Positions 11,202-23,302 of a stretch of DNA of 64,000 nt are shown here, one piece after another (position 1 is the first letter of the stretch; each line of letters begins with the position of its first letter). A program made the position numbers and the translations under genes. Source of the DNA: Dipetalonema caudispina. Its lineage: Eukaryota; Nematoda; Chromadorea; Rhabditida; Onchocercidae. The notes below the pieces were generated by a model. It was not told the DNA's origin, ran no database searches, and worked only from the letters and a program-made list of their open reading frames with translations. The DNA lies in NCBI GenBank assembly GCA_013365325.1, contig JABVXV010000001.1, positions 62,001-126,000 of the forward strand, in the 5' to 3' direction.

Positions 11202-14200
11202 ACCGACTTCAATCACCGCAAAGGCCTTTATTTTCATCAGCACTACACTTTTTTTTTAAAAGCCATCCTCTTTTGTTTCCTAAATCGATGAATGATGATG
11301 TTTTCAGGACTTTTATTTCAAGAAAAGAAAGAGGAAAGAGGGGAAAAGGATGAGATGTAAACGGAAATAAAATACGGTCGCAATCGTCGCATTTCTCGTC
11401 ACCTTTCAGGAAGTTATCCCTACACTTCTTCAACGGAAAATACTTTCATTTTGATAACGACAAAGCCTTCCTTCCCTTCCAGTCTGCACTAATGCCTAGT
11501 TGCAGCAATAACGACGACTGCTCACACTACCACTACTACTATTACTACTACTACAACTGCACTACTGCATCTACAGCTGCTATATTATCCATTGACAAAA
11601 CTCTCTCAAGCTATTCTGATATCTCTGAAGCTCAAAAAATTCGTTTCCCTCCTTTACCCATCCAACATCATTTGGGAAACAACGAAAATATGCAATCTTC
11701 CACCTGTTACTCCTTGTGATAACTATTCAGGAAGTAATAATAATAATAATAATATTAATTAGCCAAGGATATCTATCATTTACTTATTCCTACTATCCCA
11801 TTACTCTACTAAGCCATGACATATCATCAATGAGAGGACTAGTTCTATTGATACTTCTGCGCTGTGCCTAATATCTCTTCATCTTTATTCTTCCATCAAT
11901 GCGACAAGCATGAACACTGCGTCACCGTTTTCTTCATCTAATTCTAAGACTGTTTACTTTTTAACCTAAAATTTGGAATTTGAAATAAAATTTCGACATG
12001 TTGTTTCTTGTCGCAAAATAGCGTATCAATAAAATGAATATCCTGATCTTGAAATATTTATAAACTATTTGATGGTAGCAAGATCAGGTAATACATTCAC
12101 TCTGATAGTATTTGATAATGACTTTTGGCTTTAGGAAAAAATCATATAGAAACAGCGAATTCATTTTTGACTTTCAAAGAGTTTCTCTTCGGCAAACGTA
12201 TTTTCTCCATCCAAATTACCCTCTAATTTTGAAGTTTAAAATTTTAAGGCACGAAAAACTGCTTAAATCAATTTTCATTAGAAGTTTTCTCTCTCTCTTT
12301 TTCTCCTTCAATCCCCATTACAAGAGCTTTTTGCCTCTTAAAAAAAACTTTTTTCTTTCGATATTAAAATTTTTTTTAAAAATAATTATCCCGTGACAGT
12401 TAACTACTCTTTTCTTCTCATACTTAATCAATCAATTTAGATAAAAACAAATATTCCTCGTCTAGTTGTCCCCGATATTCTCAACATAGCAACATTACTA
12501 GGCTCCTGTGACAAATTAGTCTAAACTCTTGGCATAATTCTTAAGGAACAGTAAATAAATGAGGCCACTTCAATCGTCCAGTATTTAAAGTGCAACAGCG
12601 CAGTCATATCCTGATATTGTTTTGTAAGCTTATGGAACTAATCTTCTGAAAAATTACTCAATGACTCAAATCTTTAGAAATTAATCAATCGATAGATTAT
12701 TTTATTTGCATCGACTGATTAATTACACATATTCTTAGTGATTTATCATTAAGCGTGGTATTACAACTACTCTTTCGTATTATATTTTCAGCATATTTTT
12801 GAGAAGATTCAATAAAATCCATAACTTAAAATTTCACTGTATAACACTCTAAATGCAAGGCCTAAAGTACTCAACAATTCAATATATCACATTATTCAAA
12901 TTATACCATTAAAATATTTAATATCGAAAAAATTCTGAATTTTCGATGCCTTTTAAAAGCGAAAGGGAAAAATTGTAAATGTGCATTATACTGTTGGTGA
13001 ATTAATTATAAGTAAGAATTGCTTTTATCCGAAACAAAGCATAAATGAATGTTACAAGAGGTGCTTGAATAAAAAAAGGATCATTAAAACGGAAAATTGA
13101 ATCGGAAAACTGAAGAGTCATTCATATTGTGGGAAATTTTGCAGTTGTTGACAATCTCTTCGAAATTTTGCTTTTTGACTTCCTGGCTAACGATACGATC
13201 TATTAATTTTCTAATAAAGCAGTCCAAAATTTTTCAAAAACATAGCACCCAATACCGTTCTATTCCTCAATTATTCCATTTGCCGTATATGCATTCGACA
13301 TGTTGTAATACTGCCAGAAGCAGTTACTGTTTGAAATTCTCGGGAAAACAAATCCTATCGATTTATGTCAAATCAAAAACAAAAGTTAGAATATTTAGAA
13401 ATAAGAGAAGAACGAGAGAATTTGAGCGGTCAAATTTGTTCTAAATATATGTAGAAAATGCGGGCAAAGAAGAGAAATAAAATAAAATTTATAGTGCTCA
13501 TCAATATAATTATGATATTAATAATATATTTATTGCTTACCCTTTTCTTTCTCCTTTCCTATTCCATGACGTTTAAATTTAAATATAACTCTTCAAATTT
13601 AACATCTTTATTATTGACTTTATCAAAATCCGATCATTCCTGCTAAATCGAAGATTTTGCTTTCGTAGATTTCATTTCCCCACTCTGAACAACTGTTTTA
13701 TGTTATTATTTGAAGTATAAATAAGTGAGTTGTCATTTCATTGACAGTTTTTGGCAGCTGATGCAAGGAAAGTTCAAACCTATCAAATTTGATATTGTTG
13801 GAATTCGACGAATTTTCTTTCCTAAACTTTTATTTTCTGATTTTTAAAAAGAGAAAATTTATACAAGCATTGAAATCATGTAAGCTACACTTCAGTATGG
13901 CTCAACCAATCAGTTTTTAACAATTTAACTTCATTGTCAGAAGATGAAAGCAAATGATGGATGATAGCAAAATCTTTAAAGTATTCTTTCAGATGAATGT
14001 TATTAATGCCTCCTATCTCTTCTTAGCTATTGTTGATAAAGAATCTAAAGAAAGATTGACCCCCGAGCAGTAAATTTCAACGTTCCTTGATGATGTTGTT
14101 GAATATTCTCATGGATAGAAAAAGAAGAAAAAAGGACTTTCTATTTGCTGAAATATATCATAATGTATTCTAAGACTTGGCATATCAAATCACATTGGTC

Positions 14201-16008
14201 AGTTAAACCTGAAATGACTTATGAAGAAGATTCTCCGTCCTGGTAGTTCAGGTAAAATAGTATGTCAATAACAAATCTCGAATCCTTTCCCCTTCTTTTT
14301 TCTTTCATTTTGCAGAGTACCGAAATTTGCAACATTAATGCTTTCATCTGATGATAATCCATTGACCTATTATAAAATATTATGGGAGAAATCACATCAC
14401 TACCAGAAACACAAGTCTTTGGCAATTAAAAGAATCTCGACTTCTGAACCGATCGAGAGTCCACTGTCACAACTGATCAGCTTTCAGTATTCTCCCCGCA
14501 TTGTGCCAATGCTGTTAATTGATTGGGTAAGAATGAAATGGGTCATTATCACTAACCAGTTCAATCCATTTCGTCCATTGGTATGTTCGTCCTACCAAAA
14601 GTACTGCAACTGATTTCGAAATAGTTCCGATGAATACAATGCTGTCAACTAGTGTCATTGATTGATTTTCGAAAATCAACGACAAGATGAACCGTAAAAA
14701 TTCAACCTCGACATCGAAATACTCTCGTCGAATCTAGCGATCGAAAAACTTGTACAAATAGTTATAAACTATTTTTTAGATTCGAAGAATCAATGTGTCT
14801 TTGAGAAAAGGCTTATTATTGTTTTAGAGTAAATGTTTCCATAGAAGCTTAAAAGAGAAATTTATTGATATTATTATTATATTCTCAAGCAAAAAAAAAA
14901 AAATATATATATATAGTGGAAAAGACGTAACAATCTTATCATTGTTTATTTCATGGGAGAACTTACTTATTAAGAAAGAGCTTTAAATGACGTTGAAAAA
15001 GAATGGGAAATTGGGTAGTTTTTTTCATTCTGTTGTCCGAAATTTCTGAGATTTTAGGGAACATATTCGCAATTAGGGCTTAAAATGAGAATTTAAATCC
15101 AAATTCACATTGAATACTCTTAATAATGTCAGCAACAACAACCACATAACTTTTGGCTGGAAGAAATCAATTAAAAATCCCAGGAAATGTAATAATTATG
15201 AAATGGATTATATACAAACATTAGCAGAACAATACATTATGACTTGGAAGTTCCAGTATTATCTAAATTCTGCTTTGATCCTTCTGTTTGCTAGCTTTAA
15301 ACTGTCAGGCAGCATTATGCAGTATGTTCCCTCCAGAGTTCAGTATTCTTATCCAACAAAATACTAGGATGTTGAGAAGAAATTATCCAGACACCCAGTT
15401 GTTCATCACTAATGCACAGTGGAGAGATCGCGTTTTGCGCTTCATTTATCTTTATGCCAGATGTGAATGCTACAATTAAAAAAGGCGAGATGGTGACACT
15501 CAAATTCATCAGTCCAAAGCACCAAATAGAGGCTTTTAAAGACCCAAATGTGAGATTATTGAAAGCAAACCACCATGTATACAACATGAAGCGGATATTT
15601 TTTTGCAACCGTTTCGATACTCCTCCAGACTTCTCCACTTCTCAATTCTTAATGTTCAACAAAGATTGGAATTTTGATATTTTATCTCTGAGGCAATATT
15701 CATCATCATTGAATCCGTTCTAACATGCCGAAAACAAAACCTGATAATTTCAAAGCAGTGTGGCTTTATTAAAAGAAGTATTTATGCTCTATTTTACCTA
15801 ACTGCAAATCACGGTTAATGATAATCAACAAACTACCAATTAAAAATGCTTAAAATGAATAGTAAGAATTTGAACGTAAGCAAGATTCCAGATGCTTTTA
15901 ATTTGAATGATGTTAGTATAAATCATGCATAACAAAAGTTAAAAAACAAAACTACAACGAAACTACTTACAAATATATACAAGAAGTAATATATCAGGGA
16001 CAGAACTA
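11202..16008. other. Intergenic region with low-complexity tracts and weak ORFs
   Basis: Separates the GRDP 5' end from the 3' end of the STMP1-like gene. It holds a TAC-rich microsatellite near 11530-11555 and an AAT repeat at 11735-11753. Poly-A followed by a TA run lies near 14890-14915. Open frames at 13097-13444 and 14338-14613 have no recognisable domain. The stretch around 15240-15720 is discussed as a possible decayed coding fragment. An AATAAA on the minus strand at 15765-15770 probably serves the STMP1-like gene. Confidence 0.5.
15765..15770 (-). terminator. Polyadenylation signal, STMP1-like gene
   Basis: AATAAA on the minus strand, about 240 nt downstream of the stop of the 81-aa gene. 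It is the first canonical hexamer I noticed on that side. Confidence 0.45.
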
Positions 16009-16673
16009 TTATGGATAACGCTTCTTCGGTTTGAACCAGTCCTCTACGTCCTTGAAGAAATCATCCTCCAACTTCTTCACTGGATCCTGGTTACTCGTAC
16101 TTTCTTCACGAACACCAGTTAGGAAGTGATCAGCTTCATCCAAAAAGCGACTAAACAACTCTTTCGGTGAAGAGACTGCTTGAATCTAAAATTTTTTCTT
16201 TTGAGTACTTTTAATTAAACAATTATTTCTTTTCAGCTACACTCCTATTGATTTCCATTAACAGTCTTTTACAATATTCTTCTATCTCTGTCTCAGAACA
16301 GTTGACAACTTCTATTTCGACAATTTATGTCTTTATAATCATTTCTTTGAAATACACTCTTATACCAGCTCTTTTCTAACTGACCAATTTTTCATTTCTC
16401 GGAACCATTCTTAACAGCGCCACTTTTGTTAAAGTGCTACCAAATTTGCTTAAAGTGACAATAAAAAGGTATTCACCTGACGGTTTTGATCCAGATAGAT
16501 ACCAACATAAACTCCAACACCAAAAGATACCTGAAAGCTTCTGGACACTAATTTCCACGTTTATATATTAGGATGTATGGTAATAACTGAGAGAAAAATG
16601 ATCAAATTTCAAAATACTTTTCAATGCAAATATGGAACTGTTCGAGAAAAAAACTTACGAGGTGTTTCAACAT
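16009..16673 (-). CDS. STMP1-like short mitochondrial membrane protein, 81 aa
   Basis: Three exons: 16673-16659 (15 nt), 16530-16477 and 16185-16009, joined in phase 0. The N-terminus MLKHLVSFGVGVYVGIYLDQ closely follows the start of vertebrate STMP1 (C7orf73): a short hydrophobic Gly-rich helix ending in a G-x-Y-L-x-Q-N motif and continuing into a charged helix. The known family is about 47 aa and sits in the inner mitochondrial membrane, associated with respiratory-chain complexes. Here an insert and a longer acidic/basic tail (KKLEDDFFKDVEDWFKPKK) extend it to 81 aa. The ATG lies 2 nt after a CAG acceptor, suggesting trans-splicing. The family call rests on motif similarity over about 20 residues plus the Lys-rich tail, so orthology is likely but unproven. 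Confidence 0.7.
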
Positions 16674-17411
16674 AACTGCAGATGGGACAAAATAATATTA
16701 AACAGAACGCAAAATCTGACAGTGATCTGAAAAGTATAAAACATGAAACATAGTAAACTCAGTAAAATTTCGCGCTCTCAGTTTCAATCAATTCCAAAAG
16801 CATCACAATTACTGCAGAAGTTATACCCGAAGAATTTCAAAAATCTGTCATTGTGAGTAGAAACAATGTTCACATTCGCATACAACCGTTACAAATTATA
16901 AGGACGAACAAAAAAATATAATTGGATCCACTCAAATACGGGTCAATTTTGTATGCCGCAAGTAAGCATTGCTTCTAAATAATAGTTTCTAATACATGAA
17001 ATACAAAAAAAAATATCTCCACAATTTCTACTTATTAATCAAGGAGTCGAAAGAGTCGGCATATAAAAATCAGAAATAACACGGAAAGTGTCATCATCTT
17101 TATCCAATAATTTTTTAATTACAAATATGCCGAAACAATAATACATAACAAATTATAAGTGCATATCATACAAAAATACAAAACAACTGTAGCAAAGAAA
17201 CAATTTTTATCAAAGTCCCTCATTTCTGATAACCATACAAGCTGATTATGGAATAAACAAAGAAAATCAACAACTGGACAACAATAATATTCCGAATTTA
17301 CCTACCTTATGCTGAGAATATATTAAATCAAGATCTGCCTCAGCTTTTGTGAACTGTCTGACTTTTACTTGGTTTCCCCTAGTTTTCTTTCATTTTTCTA
17401 TTAACAGGTGT

Positions 17412-17472
17412 CATATATATATATATATATTAAACGTTTGGAATGGAACTTGAAAAAAAAAAAAAAAAAAAA
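17412..17472. repeat. TA microsatellite and adjacent poly-A tract
   Basis: About ten TA units at 17412-17431 followed by a 20-nt A run at 17453-17472. The pair could be the tail of an old retroposed sequence or simple slippage. Confidence 0.85.
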
Positions 17473-19683
17473 CTAAAAGATACACCTAGAATAGTTCACC
17501 ATGAAATTACAATCGAAGTTCCTATAGAAAGTATTGTTAAGTAACAGAAATGAAAGACTGCTTCTATTACTCAAACCCATCGTCTCAGAAAGGACTAAAG
17601 TGTAAACAAAAAAGATGAAAGTTCAAATAAGGCTAATTATGCATCCCTTCATCTTTCTTCCTAGATTAAAGTTAAGAAATAAGTGATCTTCGCGATATCT
17701 CACTTCTGTTTTACAGTCACCATAATCGTACTTCTTCTTGGAACATTCTTACGCAGTTATTACTTTGTTTCAAACAATTCTTCATGGAATCTTTGAATGA
17801 AGATGATGACACCAAAATCTAAAATATAACTGCACATGGTTCTAATTGTATAGGAACTAAGAAATTGGGTAAATAATGAAGGAAAAAACAACTTTTGTAC
17901 CGAAAAACATAAACCAAGATCAGAGTACTAAATTACCAATATCCGCTAACCTAATCTAACATTCCCTTTCCAGCTGTAATATCACCATGACAAACAAAGA
18001 AAAAGCTATTTGAAAGAAAGATTTTCCAATAATGATAAATGATAATGAAATTTACTGTAGTGAAATGGTGAAGAGTAAAGAATCACAGACTAGAAAGCTC
18101 AAAAAGCAATTAATTACCTGTACCTAATTTCCCATCCCATTTCATTTGTTCACTTTCACAAACAAATAATCCCAAAGCTCACAATTAGTTTACAACACAA
18201 TACATCACACATTTGCTTGTTGTCCTCGCAAATCTAAAATTCACAAAAATAAGCAAATCCCATCGTATGGAAGTAGCGCGAATATTAAAGAAGGTTCAGA
18301 CTTGATACTGCGCTATGCAATAAATGAAGACAATGAGAGAAGTTATTGATAAGGATGAGAAAAACTTCAGTGTAGATTAAATTATATCATCCATAATGTT
18401 GACACGTGATTACCATATTTCCGTTAAGTAAATGGCATGTGACGTAAACAATCAGATCAGATGTTCGTAATTAATATAATTTGTGTAAGTATATGTGTAT
18501 TCAATAAATGTAATATTTGCATGTTAAATGTTGTATTAAGATATAACCTATGTCGTAGAATAGAAACAAAGGTGTCTTGTAAGTAAGGGATAGTGTGCTA
18601 TTGTTGCAAAACAATAAGTCACATATCGACTAGTTTGAAAAGCCTTGCTTCCTCTAACTTTGACTCACTGTTTCAGTTTGTGGTACAACGAGCGTTAAAT
18701 TTTTAAAATTTTTATTGCAAATTATATAGACCACAAGTTTTCAAACCTTTTGTATAGAATGGAATTTTTTTTTTCAAATTTTAACGAACTCTAATATGGC
18801 AAACTTCCATCACTATCAGATCTTGCTCCTATGTTACTTCTTCTGTTCCGCTTAATTAAATTTTGGGAAAAAAAGATTAGAAGCTTATGTAATCCACTGT
18901 AACAAATTAATTTTTTCCTTTCTGAAAGTTTCAACTACCTTATCTCATCAACATTCCTCCTAATTTAACCCTAATTGTTAAGAATAATGCGGAACTAATA
19001 TTAATAAATGTATTTGATTATTTGGGTCTTTTAAACTAAATTATCATTATCGAAAATAAAATGTCAAAATAAGAAGCCATTTTTGAAAGAAGAATATTTA
19101 AGCTCTTTGTGAATATCTTTCTTAAACTTTCCTTATTGATAATGGATTTAAAATCTATACCGGAAATTTATTAAATCCTCAGCGAACTATCCTTTCATTT
19201 CTATACTCTCAACAAATTTTCTACAGAAGTCAGTTCAGGTCAAGTTATTGAAGATTATGATTAGTATCTATTAAATGCAGTTCACATGAAACCTGAATGT
19301 TCAATCGCGGTGATTAAAGTAACCCACGACACATCACTGGATAGACCAGGTATTAATAAATCTATTTTTGCTTTTAAAAACATTTAACTAAAAAAAACCT
19401 AACTGGGATAAATATTGCCTGAAACTAAATGGAGGTACATCTTTAATCAGAAAAATAAAATCGCTAGTAGTGTCATAATTTAAAAGAAGAACGACTAGAT
19501 AAATTAACATTCATCACGAATATACAGCTTACTCTATATTAAATTTCCATTTCAGATGAGGAGGAGATTGATTTGTCAAGTCGACAATGATATTTCGGTA
19601 GTTCTTATTGGTTTGAAGAAAAAAATCGAGAATTGAGGAGTCCACGGCAAAGTTGAATTCGTGCACCAGCAGCGATAATTTAG

Positions 19684-20135
19684 AGGCGAAATATACTTAC
19701 CAATATTATTATGCGTTGGTTCTACAACGATGGCACGAACGTTACTACTGGAGGAAGAGCAACTTCCTATGGGAAAGTAATTCTCTATGAATTTGATACT
19801 ATCGGATATTGAACAGGTTATACTGCATCGAATATCAACATCTATATCGCAGTTGAAAGATTTCCCTCTTTGTGTGAGAATCAAATGTGTTTTACAGGAC
19901 TAGAAGAGTAGAAACAATTCAATCTTATAAAATTATCCGTTTAAGAAAAACGACCAGAATGCAGATCTATTCTGATTTCAATCCGTTTGTATGTGTGAAA
20001 TACTCATTACATCCGGTCAAAATATGCACAGACCAGAGCAGAATAGAAGTCAGGTGTAAAGGAGTATATTTTTTGCATTTATATGATATTTGTAAAAAAA
20101 AAAGTGGAGAACAAATCTCTAACTATACCGACTAA
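19684..20135 (+). CDS. Possible orphan gene, two exon-like segments (uncertain)
   Basis: A segment from about 19684 reads GEIYLPILLCVGSTT and onward to a GTAATT donor near 19776. It joins in frame (phase 2) to an open segment beginning after TTTTACAG near 19897. That segment runs 79 codons to TAA at 20135 and includes the Cys-containing stretch CKGVYFLHLYDICKKKSG. I do not recognise the product. The model may be spurious, because antisense open frames overlap it and no signal peptide or domain is evident. A further exon-like segment with an ATG near 19288 and a GTATTA donor lies upstream. Confidence 0.2.
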
Positions 20136-20498
20136 AGACTTCGATGTCACTCGTAAGACTTGCTCTATGACAACAGCGTGAAGTTTTCGGTATTTTATAT
20201 TCAGTAGATCTTGTGCATGTAGTGTGCATGATCGGTTCGCTTTATTGAACTTTGTGGAAACAATCCTCACCAGTACCGATTATTAAAACTTATTGTTGCC
20301 AAAACTTCACAAAATTGAAAACAAATCCTCCAGAAGGACATAACTGTATCTCTATGGTGAAAACTACATAGCAAAAATTATTCAAAAATGTAAAGATACA
20401 ATAAAGAAATATCCTATTCTTTCCCTTTCAGTTGTCAATCAGTACTTCTAATTTTTCTTTTACATTATTCAAAGCATTCCAAAACGAAGTTTGAAGGT

Positions 20499-22197
20499 TC
20501 ACTCTTTATTTTGCTCGTTTGGGTTCGGCTTTACCCTAATTTTGCTCATTAGATCATCGAAAGCCGAATTCGAAATATCATCAGCTTCATCTTTCACCTC
20601 CACGACATCTCTTACTTCAGGCACATAAAATTGTAGCATGTTTTTGATACCGGACTGAAGTGTCACAGATGAACTTGGGCATCCCGTACACGATCCCTAA
20701 AAAGTATGATCAAAGACCACAGACTACTGGAAACTAAACGATATCAATTGTGATTTTAAAGAAAGGGCAGAATGTATCTATAAAAACTGAAAATACAAGC
20801 ACGCAGGAGAAAGGAGAATAGCCAGACAAAAAAAATCTTCACAGAAATTTTGAGCTTTTTGCAACTTCAACCTTACTATTTCATTACCTGCATTTTAAGA
20901 TGCACTACACCATCGCGGAAACCTTTATATATCACATCACCACCATCTTCTTGCACCATTGGTTTTATACGGCATTCTAGCAATTCTTTGATCATTGCCA
21001 CCGTATCACTATCCTCCGGATGTATTTCTTAAATTGGAAGACAGAGTTCTAGCAAAAATGTGAAGTAAAAAGTTTTATACGAAATTCGAAATGAACACTT
21101 GCTTTTTTCCATAACATAGAAATATTATATTAGGGATTCCATAAAAACTCACCAGTATCCTCGGGACTCTTTGGCATTTCACCTTCATTTACTATTGGCT
21201 TTTCGGATTGCAGATAATCCATAAGTACTGCGAAAATTTCTGGTTTTAAGAGTGCCCAATTATCGACTTCATTTTGTTTTGTAATCGTAACGTAGTCCTC
21301 ACCAAAGAAAACGCTTTTTACACCGTTAATTCGAAACAGTTCCCTCCAAAAACACGAAAAACTTTTTGGTCTCCAAAACGAAAGTAATTTCATCCTTGCT
21401 TTTATTGGATTACTGTCTGTTTACATCTGTACAAATTTTGATTGAACTAATAAGAATTCTGGATTTATTTTCTTGATTCACGAGCAGAAAGGATGACATC
21501 TAGAAAAACTGCCAAAATAGCAAACATAAATGTTCTCGAAATTGATGATAAGCGTCACAGTTTGTACGAGATTAGACATGAAAACATGAAGACTTACATG
21601 GCCAATGGACTTCTCTTTGCAGACAAAAGGTTACTAAAATCAAGCGTTCCTTTGCCTTTCCCCATAATCGTTTTACCCGGAATAAATTTTAGAGTTGCTG
21701 GATTAGGTGTTTCTTGCACCTGGATAAACATACTTCGAGCTGCAACTTTAATTACTTGTTGATTGAAAAGTTAAAAAAGTAAACAACAGATTTCAATCTC
21801 GCCTTTGCATACGATAACTCCTCTATGTGCTCTTTTCATTATGGTTATTGAAAGAAAGTTTTCTGTACTCTGGGAAGAAATCATGCCATAAACAAATGAG
21901 AAATAAGATTTAAAACAATTCGAAATACATCAGCCAGCATTCCCTCATCTTAATTCCTTACCTCTTTCCCATGGACTTCTTCCCTAAAAAACTGTTAAAT
22001 AAACTTCCGTTAGCTTCACTTCATCTTCCAAATAACATAATCATGCAGTCTTATTAATTCCAACTCACCTAACTTCCCCAGTTAACGATAAAATCCCGTT
22101 TACTGAATTCACCTGAGCAAATTAGCGATGTAGATGGTGAAACATTTAGTAAATATCGACTTTTCCTAACAATATGAAATAACCGTCGATTCCACAT
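20499..22197 (-). CDS. nfu-1: NFU1, mitochondrial iron-sulfur cluster scaffold, 251 aa
   Basis: Five exons: 22197-22113, 21739-21598, 21343-21153, 21027-20888 and 20696-20499, all in phase. NFU1 delivers 4Fe-4S clusters to lipoate synthase and respiratory complexes in the mitochondrial matrix. The N-terminus ([18 protein letters not shown]) is Arg-rich with no acidic residue, as expected of a targeting peptide. The Nfu N domain starts at [19 protein letters not shown] and continues through SPLAMELFRI and [15 protein letters not shown]. The C-terminal NifU-like domain holds [12 protein letters not shown] and the cluster-binding GSCTGCPSS motif, with Cys at 189 and 192. Length matches human NFU1 (254 aa). 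A strong TATTTTCAG acceptor ends at 22266, upstream of the ATG. An AATAAA overlaps the last codons. Confidence 0.97.
20505..20510 (-). terminator. Polyadenylation hexamer inside the NFU1 coding end
   Basis: AATAAA on the minus strand lies within the final codons (Gln-Asn-Lys-Glu) just before the TGA stop. If used, the mature 3' UTR would be only about 10-20 nt. Confidence 0.45.
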
Positions 22198-22265
22198 TTC
22201 ACAAAACACTTCACTTGAGCTTTTCAACACTTAATACACCGTACCAATCCACGTTAACACAAACT

Positions 22266-22275
22266 CTGAAAATAC
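22266..22275 (-). promoter_or_regulatory. Candidate spliced-leader acceptor of NFU1
   Basis: Minus-strand CGTATTTTCAG, an ideal nematode acceptor, lies about 70 nt upstream of the NFU1 ATG with no coding exon before it. This would suit SL trans-splicing. Confidence 0.45.
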
Positions 22276-23296
22276 GGCTCGTTATGGTTTCCTTTTAGCT
22301 CGTCTTTGCTTCATCACACCGGCTTTCAGCCATTTTTAACTCAAAAAGCGAATATCTTACAAACAAGAATCCAGCAGCAGAAAATAATAACGAATTCTCA
22401 CATCAACGACGCCTTATGCTTTGGCAAGATATCGACCTGAATCATATCAACAAGAGCCACAGTTAATTCGTGACAAGGTGGGAATTTGACAAACATCGAT
22501 CATAGGTTAAGAATCTGAGTTATTTAAGCACAAACTTTTAGGACTGGGGGTAACCTTAAAACAAACATCAAAGGTGACCACTTTTGTTTCATAAGATACT
22601 CCTGGATTTCTGAGTCATGACCCAGCTATTTTACTTCTACCGATCCATAGTATCCACTGTTTTGCTATGTAACTGCGTTCAAAAGTTTACAATACAGAGA
22701 TGAGTTCGTCTCAAAATTAATTCTTTTTCTATTATATATGAAATTAAACCAGACAATGAATGAGAAAGTAAGCATATAAAACGAAGCAAATTTAACACTT
22801 GTTTTTTAAAAGAAATGTTTTTAATCTGAAAGTTACAAATAAACAGAAAGATATCAAAGAATACAACAAAAGGTATTTGATTTCCAACAATAGCTTATAG
22901 CTGGAGAAATAATTTTTTTAATGGCATTAAGCATAAACATTTTAGGGATGTGAAACAAACTTCATCAGTTGTCATTGTGAAAGAACAACACAGCAAGTAG
23001 CTGCCAACGACATTTTGATCAGTAACAGACTACAGATTACTAGGTTGGAAGGAAGAGCAAAACAAGTGCAAGCGAGAGGGAAAAGGGGAAAAACAAATCA
23101 CATGAATATTTCAGAAGGAAATTTGGAAAAGTCAAGAAATTAATTTAAAGCTTCAATCTTAATTCCTGGTCGTTTCGAAGGGAATTACAATACAAAATAG
23201 CCTCTTACCACTTTAAAAATCAAAGGCTGAGGACAATCAGAGATAACTGGAGGTAGATGGCAGCGACTGAACGAAAGAGTAAGGTCACCACCTTCA
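22276..23296. other. Spacer between FKBP12 and NFU1
   Basis: About 1.0 kb, both flanking genes on the minus strand. Apart from a modestly GC-richer stretch at about 22280-22450 next to NFU1, I see no gene. It could be either the NFU1 promoter or a long intercistronic region. Confidence 0.5.
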
Positions 23297-23302
23297 TTTA
23301 TT
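23297..23302 (-). terminator. Polyadenylation hexamer overlapping the FKBP12 stop codon
   Basis: The end of the gene reads GTG GAA TAA ATG on the minus strand, so AATAAA spans the stop codon itself. Use of this signal would give an extremely short 3' UTR. Confidence 0.5.

Larger units (their letters stand above)
16674..20498. other. Intergenic region between the STMP1-like gene and NFU1
   Basis: Mostly AT-rich with no recognised gene. It contains a TA microsatellite (17412-17431) and a poly-A run (17453-17472). Between about 19282 and 20135 on the plus strand there are several exon-like open segments with plausible splice sites but no identifiable homology; these are listed as a separate low-confidence feature. 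Confidence 0.5.

Noticed and set aside
11492..11719. Plus-strand ORF with a Tyr run
   Set aside because: Produced by a TAC-type microsatellite; no splice context or domain.
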